Below are positions 16,442 to 22,870 of a DNA stretch of 64,000 bases, piece by piece. How positions within the stretch are numbered: the stretch's first letter is position 1; each line of letters opens with the position of its first letter. Source of the stretch: Azospirillum oryzae (GTDB lineage: Bacteria; Pseudomonadota; Alphaproteobacteria; Azospirillales; Azospirillaceae); assembly GCF_008364795.1 (NCBI RefSeq), contig NZ_VTTM01000008.1, forward strand, positions 186,001-250,000. The letters run 5' to 3'. Made by a program: the position numbers and the translations under genes. The notes under the pieces are model-generated. The model saw only the letters and a program-made list of their open reading frames with translations, did not search any database and was not told the origin of the DNA.

Positions 16442-18316
16442 TTGCCTACCCTCACCCCGTCTACCCTCACCCCGTCTACCCTCACCCCGTCTGCCCTGCC
16501 GTCCTCCCCCTGGCGCTTCCTGTGGATGTTCGTGCGCGACGGCTTCCTCGGACGCGCCATCCTGCTGAACCTCGCCGCCGCCGGCGGGATCGGGCTGATG
16601 GGGATGGAGCCGGTGGCGATGCGCGGGCTGGTCGACGCGCTTGCCGGGCTGTCGGGAAACCAGCCCGCCGGCTCTCCCGGCTGGACGGCGGAGGTGATGC
16701 GCTGGTTCCTGCTGCTGGGCGGGCTGTGGATCGCGTCCGCCCTGTTCAACCGCCTGCGCGAACTGGTGGACCTCCACACCTCGCCCGCGTTGCGCCATGC
16801 CATCCAGGTCCGGCTGTTCGACCACCTGATCGACCATTCGCCGCGCTACTTCCAGGACAATTTCGCCGGCAACCTCGGCCAGAAGGTCAAGCAGGCCGGG
16901 CAGAGCGCCATCCAGATCCTGGAAATCCTGACCAACGACATCATCCGCATCGTTGTCATACTCGCCATCGGCCTGACCCTGCTGGCCTCGGCCCAGACCT
17001 TGTTCGCCGGGCTGCTGGTCGGCTGGACCGCCGCGCACCTGACCCTGTCGGCACTGCTGGCCCGGCGCTGCCTGCGGCTGTCGCACGCCTTCTCCGAAGA
17101 AGTGTCGTCGACCACCGGCCGGATGGTCGACGTCATCGCCAATGCCGAGCTGGTGCGCGCCTTCGCCCGCCGCCGCCAGGAGCTGGCCGGCCTGTCCGAC
17201 GCGCTGACCGGCGAGATCGACCGCTCCAAGGAGCTGCGCTGGTTCCTGACCAGGATGTGGTTCTGGCTGTTCAACGCCCTGCTGGTCTTCCAGATCACCC
17301 TGATCGGCCTCGCCGTGTCGGAGGCGACGGCCGGCCGCATGAGCGTCGGCGACTTCGCCATGGTCTTCTCGCTGGCCAGCATCGTCGGCGCCAATGTTTG
17401 GGGCCTGTCGACGCGCATGCTGGGCTTCTTCGAACAGCTGGGCATCCTGTCCGGCGCCCTGGAGCTGATCGTCCGCCCGCACGAGATCCCGGATCCGCCC
17501 GGCCGCCCCGATCTGGCCGTCACCGAGGGTGCCATCCGTTTCGAGGATGTCCGCTTCGCCCATCCGGGAGGCGGGGCGGTGTTCGACGGCCTGTCGCTGA
17601 TCATTCGGCCGGGGGAGCGGGTGGCGCTGGTCGGCCCGTCGGGGGCGGGCAAGAGCACGCTGGTCCGGCTGCTGCGCCGCCAGTTCCCGGTGCAGGGCGG
17701 CCGCATCCTGATCGACGGCCAGGACATCGCCGAGGTCAGCCTCGCCTCGCTCAACCGCGCGGTGGCCGAGGTGCCGCAGCTGCCCAGCCTGTTCCACCGC
17801 TCCATCCGCGACAACATCGCCTATGGCAGCGAGGGAGCCGGCGACGACGCCATCCGTGCGGCTGCGGCCCGCGCCCATTGCGACCGCTTCATCGAGGGCC
17901 GCGCCGGCGGCTACGACACCGTTGTGGGAGAGCGCGGCATCCAGCTGTCGGGCGGCGAGCGCCAGCGGGTGGCCATCGCCCGCGCCTTCCTGAAGGACGC
18001 GCCGATCCTGGTGCTGGACGAGGCGACCTCGTCGCTCGACTCCGAGACGGAGCATCTGATCCAGGACGCCCTGCTCGGCCTGTTCGAAGGCCGCACGGTG
18101 ATCGCCATCGCCCACCGGCTGTCGACCGTCACCGGCATGGACCGCATCCTCTATATGGAAGCCGGCCGTATCCTGGAGGACGGCGACCATGCCACCCTGC
18201 TGCGCCGCGACGGCCCCTATGCCCGGCTGTGGCGCCGGCAGGTCGGCGGCTTCCTGCCGGACGATGCCGGCTCCGCCATGGGGACCGGGGCCACCGACAT
18301 GGAAAAGGTGCGATGA
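16442..18316 (+). CDS. ABC exporter half-transporter (permease-ATPase fusion)
   Basis: A 624-residue type IV ABC exporter half-transporter. The transmembrane domain covers about 25-330 with six helices; the ATPase domain covers about 360-600 with Walker A GPSGAGKS (about 398-405), signature LSGGERQ, Walker B ILVLDEATS and the switch His in IAHRLST. Cargo cannot be read from the sequence; lipid-linked or small-molecule exporters share this layout. The likely start is TTG 16442, followed by three 15-base tandem repeats encoding TLTPS. A more conservative in-frame ATG lies at 16526, just before the first helix, so the repeats may be untranslated. The stop overlaps the next gene (ATGA), indicating an operon. 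Confidence 0.85.
   Translation: MPTLTPSTLTPSTLTPSALPSSPWRFLWMFVRDGFLGRAILLNLAAAGGIGLMGMEPVAMRGLVDALAGLSGNQPAGSPGWTAEVMRWFLLLGGLWIASALFNRLRELVDLHTSPALRHAIQVRLFDHLIDHSPRYFQDNFAGNLGQKVKQAGQSAIQILEILTNDIIRIVVILAIGLTLLASAQTLFAGLLVGWTAAHLTLSALLARRCLRLSHAFSEEVSSTTGRMVDVIANAELVRAFARRRQELAGLSDALTGEIDRSKELRWFLTRMWFWLFNALLVFQITLIGLAVSEATAGRMSVGDFAMVFSLASIVGANVWGLSTRMLGFFEQLGILSGALELIVRPHEIPDPPGRPDLAVTEGAIRFEDVRFAHPGGGAVFDGLSLIIRPGERVALVGPSGAGKSTLVRLLRRQFPVQGGRILIDGQDIAEVSLASLNRAVAEVPQLPSLFHRSIRDNIAYGSEGAGDDAIRAAAARAHCDRFIEGRAGGYDTVVGERGIQLSGGERQRVAIARAFLKDAPILVLDEATSSLDSETEHLIQDALLGLFEGRTVIAIAHRLSTVTGMDRILYMEAGRILEDGDHATLLRRDGPYARLWRRQVGGFLPDDAGSAMGTGATDMEKVR
16448..16492 (+). repeat. three perfect 15-bp tandem repeats
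   Basis: Three identical copies of ACCCTCACCCCGTCT at the 5' end of the ABC exporter reading frame. If translated from TTG 16442 they encode three TLTPS units. Identity of the copies suggests recent slippage; copy number is likely to vary between strains. Confidence 0.95.
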
Positions 18317-18816
18317 TGCGGATCCGACCGGCGCTGCTGCTCGCCGCCAGCCTGTTGCTTCACATCCCGGAGGCCGCCGCCATGTCGCCAGCCATGTCCC
18401 CCCTGCCCTTCTTCCAGCGGGTCGAGCGCGTCGGCCTGCTCTGTGCCGTGGACGCCGAGGCCGGCCCGGCCGCCGATCTCGGGGATGACGCGCTCTGTGG
18501 CCGCGCCGCGGCGGTGCTGTCGGGACTGCTGGCCTCCGGCCCGGCGGTCGCGGTGCTCGTCCCCAACGATGCCCGCATTGTCGACCCGGGAACCCTGCTG
18601 CTGCTGGTCCACGCCACGCTGCGGCCGGATGACGGAAAGCGGATTTTCTCGCTCGCCGCGACCCTCCAGCGCAGCGGATCCGCCGGTAGCGCGCCGTTTT
18701 TCATGATGCCGCCCCAGGCTCTGGCGCTGCCCGGCAAGCTGGACGAAAGTCTTTTGGAGCAGGCGCTCCGCCGCCTGCTGACCCCGCTGGCGAAGGCCCT
18801 GCGCGCCAATCCCTGA
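18313..18816 (+). CDS. small exported protein of unknown function
   Basis: A 167-residue protein whose ATG overlaps the stop of the ABC exporter gene by four bases (ATGA), so the two are translationally coupled. A signal peptide (MMRIRPALLLAASLLLHIPEAAA) is followed by a mature part of about 140 residues with two cysteines (LLCAVD, ALCGRA) that could form a disulfide. The remainder alternates short hydrophobic strands with helices (VAVLVPNDARIVDPGTLLLLVHATL). I do not recognise the family. Coupling suggests a periplasmic partner of the exporter, which is inference. Confidence 0.7.
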   Translation: MMRIRPALLLAASLLLHIPEAAAMSPAMSPLPFFQRVERVGLLCAVDAEAGPAADLGDDALCGRAAAVLSGLLASGPAVAVLVPNDARIVDPGTLLLLVHATLRPDDGKRIFSLAATLQRSGSAGSAPFFMMPPQALALPGKLDESLLEQALRRLLTPLAKALRANP

Positions 18817-18826
18817 GGAGGCGGAG

Positions 18827-18842
18827 TTTGGAGTCTTGTCGC
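18827..18842 (+). repeat. outlying iteron copy downstream of repA
   Basis: TTTGGAGTCTTGTCGC, identical over all 16 bases to the copy beside the repA start at 20027-20042. It lies about 180 bases beyond the repA stop, outside the main array, and 10 bases after the stop of the small exported protein gene. Confidence 0.85.
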
Positions 18843-18885
18843 AGGGGGGAGGAAGCGGCACCGCAGGCTCGAACGTCCACAAGCC

Positions 18886-18979
18886 GTCATTCCCGCGAAG
18901 GCGGGAATCCAGTCATGTCAAGCGCTTGGACCGGAAGCGGGCCGGAAGCCTCGATTCCCGCCTTCGCGGGGATGATCGT
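18886..18979. repeat. REP/MITE-like palindromic intergenic element
   Basis: Left arm CATTCCCGCGAAGGCGGGAA (18888-18907) and right arm GATTCCCGCCTTCGCGGGGA (18953-18972) face each other across a ~45-base centre. Each arm is itself a small palindrome (CCCGCGAAGGCGGG). This is the common alphaproteobacterial extragenic palindrome family. It sits between two converging genes, the usual place for such elements. Confidence 0.8.
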
Positions 18980-19018
18980 CATGCGGGCGGAGTGGCGGGC
19001 AGGGTGCGTGCGCAGCCC

Positions 19019-19963
19019 CTACCGGCAAAGCTGCGCGAACTTGCGCTCCGGGATCGGCGGCGGCGAGGGGTGCAGCATCAGCCCCTGTTCCTCGACATCG
19101 ACCCGCGCATCGGGATAAACCGCAAGCGCAAGCTGCAGAGCCTCGATGAACCGCTTCCGGAAATCGCGCAGGCGGCTGTATCCGGCGCCGAACTGCTCGA
19201 ACACCGCCGGCCAGGTGATCGGGGTGGAACGGTTCAGGCTGTGCAGCCGGTAGGCCAGCCAGATATAGATGTCGATGCTGGTGCTGTTGTTCTGGATGTG
19301 GCGCAGCGCCGGCTCCCAGATCGGCACCGGGTGGGCCTTCAGCTCGCGGAAGAAGGCCTCGGACAGCAGGACGCGGTCCTCCCATAGCGACCCCTGCCCC
19401 GGCTCCGCCCCGGCATTGGCCGAGAAATGGATGCCGCCCTTGACGATCGACCCCTTTTCGAAGCCGATGCTGTGGGCATCCTCCCAGGCGAAGGTCAGGT
19501 TGCAGGCGGCGATGCGCGAGGCCTGTTCGCGGATGTCGCGATAGGTCTGGCCGCCGACCGACAGGCCCATGCGGTCAAGCCATTCGTGCATGCTGCGGCC
19601 CAGCTCGACCTCGCGGCTGTCGGTCTGGATCGCCCGGGTCTGGAGATACAGCAGGATCATCCGCGCGCGGCTGCCGTACGGAACACCGTAAAGCTTAAAG
19701 CCACCGTTGCGGATCGGCAGTCGTCCCGGCTCGATCAGCAAGCGGATCTTATGTCCGCGACGCTCCCACGGCTGGTCGTCGGGAAGACGACGATGCGGAA
19801 GAGCCGTCAGCGCGAAGCCCGAATAGGTGATGCCAAGCTCCTGCCGCTCCTCTTCGAGGACGGCAGCGGCGACATCGACTAGCGAACGCTGATCCGGATC
19901 GGTCTGGAGCGCCTTCGCCTGGTCACGTCCTAGCTGGGTGATCAGGGTATGTATCTGTCCCAT
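19019..19963 (-). CDS. repA: RepA-type plasmid replication initiator
   Basis: A 314-residue protein of the 'plasmid encoded RepA' family (RepA_C). The family core is clear: LYGVPYGSRARMILLYLQTRAIQT, then SREVELGRSMHEWLDRMGLSVGG, split at about residues 90-140, followed by a second winged-helix-like half (STPITWPAVFEQFG, RLRDFRKRFIEAL). It should bind the flanking iterons and open the origin. ATG at 19961-19963 is chosen because AAGGTC lies 8 bases upstream; a TTG at 20026 would add 21 residues and would abut the iteron. The gene reads away from the array, so RepA probably represses its own promoter by binding the inverted repeat at 20027-20100. Confidence 0.9.
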   Translation of the reverse strand: MGQIHTLITQLGRDQAKALQTDPDQRSLVDVAAAVLEEERQELGITYSGFALTALPHRRLPDDQPWERRGHKIRLLIEPGRLPIRNGGFKLYGVPYGSRARMILLYLQTRAIQTDSREVELGRSMHEWLDRMGLSVGGQTYRDIREQASRIAACNLTFAWEDAHSIGFEKGSIVKGGIHFSANAGAEPGQGSLWEDRVLLSEAFFRELKAHPVPIWEPALRHIQNNSTSIDIYIWLAYRLHSLNRSTPITWPAVFEQFGAGYSRLRDFRKRFIEALQLALAVYPDARVDVEEQGLMLHPSPPPIPERKFAQLCR

Positions 19964-20026
19964 AGCGAGCTGACCTTGGCACGACTTTGCGAGGAACCCT
20001 ATATCACGGCCGGTTAGTGCCAGCAA

Positions 20027-20100
20027 TTTGGAGTCTTGTCGCTCAAACTATTTGTACGGTTATTTGATTCAGTTAATAGTTTGCGCGACAAGACTCCAGT
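20027..20100. repeat. 25-bp inverted repeat with AT-rich centre (candidate RepA operator / origin core)
   Basis: The arms at 20028-20052 and 20075-20099 match at 23 of 25 positions: an iteron followed by CAAACTATT on the left, and AATAGTTTG followed by an inverted iteron on the right. The 22-base spacer (20053-20074) is AT-rich and the whole 20043-20083 stretch is the most AT-rich part of the neighbourhood. It lies 64 bases upstream of the repA ATG, so it can serve as autoregulatory operator, unwinding element, or both. Confidence 0.8.
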
Positions 20101-20526
20101 AGAGAATCGCGAGTCGCGCGACAAGACTCCAGAATTCCCGCGACAAGACTCCAGCGGATAGTCCCGATTGCCTGTGGATTTTCCGTCGGACGCGACAAGA
20201 CTCCAGGCGGGACATTTCGATTCGGCCCCGAATCGCTTCCGATTCGCTTATTTCCGAGTCGCGGAGCCGAATCGACCGCCGTCTGCCCGTGATTCATGCC
20301 CCGCGCCGATCCGATCCGCACCCGGGGTTTGGAGTTCTGTCGCGCCCCCATCCGTCCAGCCTTTGCCGCATCGCCGTCCCCATTCGTCCCTGTTGGAGCC
20401 GCCGGCCCCGGATCCGGGGGTGCTCCGGGGATCGGCCGGCAGGGGGGCGCGACAAGACTCCAACCTCGACCCTGGCCTTATCGCCGCCGAACGGGGGGCC
20501 GGCGGGGGGATGTTTGGAGTCTTGTC
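20027..20526. other. iteron array, candidate origin of replication
   Basis: Gene-free region holding eight copies of an iteron with core TGGAGTCTTGTCGC. Plus-orientation copies: 20027-20042, 20328-20343 (degenerate, GTTCTG) and 20513-20526. Minus-orientation copies: 20085-20098, 20118-20131, 20140-20153, 20192-20205 and 20449-20462. The first four minus copies are spaced 33, 22 and 52 bases start to start, near whole helical turns, so RepA would bind on one face of the DNA. TGTGGATTT at 20173-20181 is a possible weak DnaA box. The region extends to the manC start; no gene was seen in 19964-20684. Confidence 0.85.
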
Positions 20527-20684
20527 TCGCTCCTTACCGCCCCGATCCCACCCCCATCCCGAAGAGGCGCCCCGGTCGGGTGGGTCTCGGAGGGGTGCTT
20601 GTGGAGCATGGAAAGCGCGGTCTATAACGAACCGCCGTGGCGCCGGCCATTGGTCCTGCCTTTGGTTTTCCGGCGCCCGGCCAC

Positions 20685-22181
20685 ATGTTCAACACAATGA
20701 ATGGCGGCAGGATGAACGGCAATTCCGCGCAGAAGATCGTCCCGGTGCTGCTGTCCGGCGGTACGGGGTCCCGTTTGTGGCCCTTGTCGCGCGAACTGTA
20801 TCCCAAACAGTTCCTGCCGCTCTGCTCCGACCGGACGATGCTCCAGGACACCGCCCTGCGGGTCAGCAGCCAAGCCGGCTCCACGCTGGCCGGCGGCGCC
20901 GCGGATGCCGTCTTCTCGGCCCCCCTGGTGATCTGCAACCAGGAACACCGTTTCCTCGCCGCCGAGCAGCTGCGCCAGTCGCGCTGCTCGCCGCGCGGCA
21001 TCATCCTGGAGCCGGCCGGCCGCAACACCGCCGCCGCCTGCGCGCTCGCCGCCCTCGCGGTCGCGGCCGAGGATCCGGACGCGCTGCTGCTGATCCTGCC
21101 GGCCGACCACGAGATCCGCGACGCCGAGGCCTTCCGCCGCGCCATCGCCATCGCCGTCCGCGCCGCCCAGGCCGGCCGGCTGGTCACCTTCGGCATCACC
21201 CCGACCCGGCCGGAGACCGGCTACGGCTATATCCGCCGCGGCCATTCGATGGACGAGGCCGACGGCGCCTACAACGTCGCCGCCTTCGTCGAGAAGCCGT
21301 CGCTGGAGGTGGCGGAGCGTTATCTCGCCGAGGGCACCTATGCCTGGAACAGCGGCATGTTCCTGTTCCCGGCCGCCCGCCTGCTGGCCGAGCTGGAGCG
21401 CCACGCCCCGGCGGTGCTGGCCGCCTGCCGCGAGGCGCTGGACCAGGGCTCCAGGGACCTCGACTTCTTCCGCCTGGACGCCGCCGCCTTCGCCAAGGCG
21501 CCCAGCATCTCCATCGACTATGCGGTGATGGAGCGTACCGACCGCGCCGCCGTCGTCCCCTGCGAGATCGGCTGGACCGATGTCGGCGCCTGGTCGGCGC
21601 TGTGGGATGTCGGCAACAAGGACGGCGAGGGCAACGTCATCGTCGGCGACGTGCTGCTGGAGGGGGCCCGCGACTGCTACGTCCGCAGCGAGAACCACCT
21701 GACCGCGGTGGTCGGGGTGGAGAACGCCGTGGTGGTGGTGGTGGACGACGCCGTGCTGGTCGCCGACCGGAGCCAAGCCCAGGACGTCAAGCGCATCGTC
21801 GACCGGCTGAAGGCGGAGGGGCGCAGCGAGTCCGTCAGCCACCGCCGGGTCCACCGCCCCTGGGGCTCCTACCAGTCGCTGCACACCGGCGACCGCTTCC
21901 AGGTGAAGAGCCTGACCATCGCCCCCGGCTCGCGCCTCTCCTTGCAGAAGCACCATCATCGGGCCGAGCACTGGGTGGTCGTCAACGGCACCGCGCTGGT
22001 CACCCGCGGCGAGGAGCAGGTGATGGTCTACGAGAACCAGTCGATCTACATCCCGATCGGCACGGTCCACCGGCTGGAGAACCCCGGCAAGGTGCCGCTG
22101 ACCATCATCGAGGTGCAGTCCGGCTCCTATCTCGGCGAGGACGACATCGTCCGGCTCGAGGACGTCTACGGCCGCAACTGA
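20685..22181 (+). CDS. manC: mannose-1-phosphate guanylyltransferase / mannose-6-phosphate isomerase
   Basis: A bifunctional enzyme of the ManC/XanB/AlgA type, about 498 residues. The N-terminal nucleotidyltransferase domain has KIVPVLLSGGTGSRLWPLSR and the YPKQFLPL loop; FVEKP marks the sugar-nucleotide site. The C-terminal cupin (from about residue 360) has the isomerase metal ligands in QKHHHRAEHWVVV and YIPIGTVHRLENPG. It makes GDP-mannose from mannose-6-phosphate or fructose-6-phosphate for surface polysaccharide. No start has a clear ribosome site; ATG 20685, 20697 and 20712 are all possible and differ by 9 residues at most. The last iteron lies about 160 bases upstream, so RepA binding could influence this promoter. 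Confidence 0.92.
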   Translation: MFNTMNGGRMNGNSAQKIVPVLLSGGTGSRLWPLSRELYPKQFLPLCSDRTMLQDTALRVSSQAGSTLAGGAADAVFSAPLVICNQEHRFLAAEQLRQSRCSPRGIILEPAGRNTAAACALAALAVAAEDPDALLLILPADHEIRDAEAFRRAIAIAVRAAQAGRLVTFGITPTRPETGYGYIRRGHSMDEADGAYNVAAFVEKPSLEVAERYLAEGTYAWNSGMFLFPAARLLAELERHAPAVLAACREALDQGSRDLDFFRLDAAAFAKAPSISIDYAVMERTDRAAVVPCEIGWTDVGAWSALWDVGNKDGEGNVIVGDVLLEGARDCYVRSENHLTAVVGVENAVVVVVDDAVLVADRSQAQDVKRIVDRLKAEGRSESVSHRRVHRPWGSYQSLHTGDRFQVKSLTIAPGSRLSLQKHHHRAEHWVVVNGTALVTRGEEQVMVYENQSIYIPIGTVHRLENPGKVPLTIIEVQSGSYLGEDDIVRLEDVYGRN

Positions 22182-22304
22182 GCGATCGTGACCCACCGGC
22201 ACCGGTGGTGCCGGTGGAGGGCCGCGACCGCGGCCCCGCGGGCACGTGCCCGCGACAGCCAAGAGGCCGGATGGCCTCGTCGGCGATTGAGGCCAACGAC
22301 AAGA

Positions 22305-22324
22305 GCCTCCGCGCAAGCGGAGGC
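22305..22324. terminator. GC-rich hairpin after manC
   Basis: GCCTCCGC (22305-22312), loop GCAA and GCGGAGGC (22317-22324) form a perfect 8-bp stem with a GNRA-type tetraloop. No strong T tract follows. It lies in the 263-base gap between manC and the T1SS-linked operon and is the only clear structure there. Confidence 0.45.
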
Positions 22325-22444
22325 GTCGCCTGTGTCTTCCTGCGGTTCTGGACAATGGTGGCTTGGTCCGGATCGCCACCTTCCGGTAGAAAGAGGATGC
22401 GAGGGTGCCGCAGCGGCGCCCCGCCTTCTGCTGCCGGGACCATC

Positions 22445-22867
22445 ATGACCATCGAGCCGCCGCCGGACGACCGCATCCCCGAACTCTATGCCGACGGGGT
22501 CTTCGACATCGGCTTCGGCAACGGCATGGTCCGCATCGACCTGTTCAGCCTGTCGGCTCTGCGCAAGGACGCCAACGGCCAGCCGCTGCCCGCCATCCGC
22601 CAGCGGGTGGTGATGAGCCTGCCCGGCTTCCTCGCCAGCCTGTCCGCGCTCGAGGGCATGCGTCAGCGGCTGGAGGCGGCCGGCGTGCTGCCGCCCAATT
22701 CCGGCTCCGTGCCGGGTGCGCCCGTCTCCGCTCCTGCGGTCCCTGCCGCTCCGGTCTTCCAGAGCCCGGTGCAGGCGACGATCCAGCCCGCCTCCCCCAC
22801 CGGTCCGTCCACTGGCCCCGCGACGCCGGCTCCCTCCGGACGGCCCCGCTCGCCGAATTTCGGCTGA
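22445..22867 (+). CDS. conserved hypothetical protein linked to type I secretion genes
   Basis: A 140-residue soluble protein. Residues 1-75 form a compact conserved-looking domain (YADGVFDIGFGNGMVRIDLF, then GQPLPAIRQRVVMSLPGFLASLSALEGM, split). Residues 80-140 are Pro/Ala/Ser/Thr-rich and probably disordered. I believe similar proteins occur next to peptidase-domain ABC transporters in related bacteria but cannot name a function. It ends 3 bases before the HlyB-like gene, so it is in the same operon and could act as an adaptor or regulator of secretion. Confidence 0.68.
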   Translation: MTIEPPPDDRIPELYADGVFDIGFGNGMVRIDLFSLSALRKDANGQPLPAIRQRVVMSLPGFLASLSALEGMRQRLEAAGVLPPNSGSVPGAPVSAPAVPAAPVFQSPVQATIQPASPTGPSTGPATPAPSGRPRSPNFG

Positions 22868-22870
22868 CCG

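Noticed and set aside
18886-18979. CRISPR-like repeat pair
   Set aside because: Only two arms in opposite orientation; this is a palindromic element, not a direct repeat array with spacers.
20027-20526. CRISPR array
   Set aside because: The repeats are 14-16 bases, occur in both orientations and irregular spacing, and lie beside repA; no cas gene. They are iterons.
20168-22444. In-frame upstream extension of the small T1SS-linked gene
   Set aside because: It runs antisense-like through the origin and manC in another frame, with no homology; the real start is at 22445.
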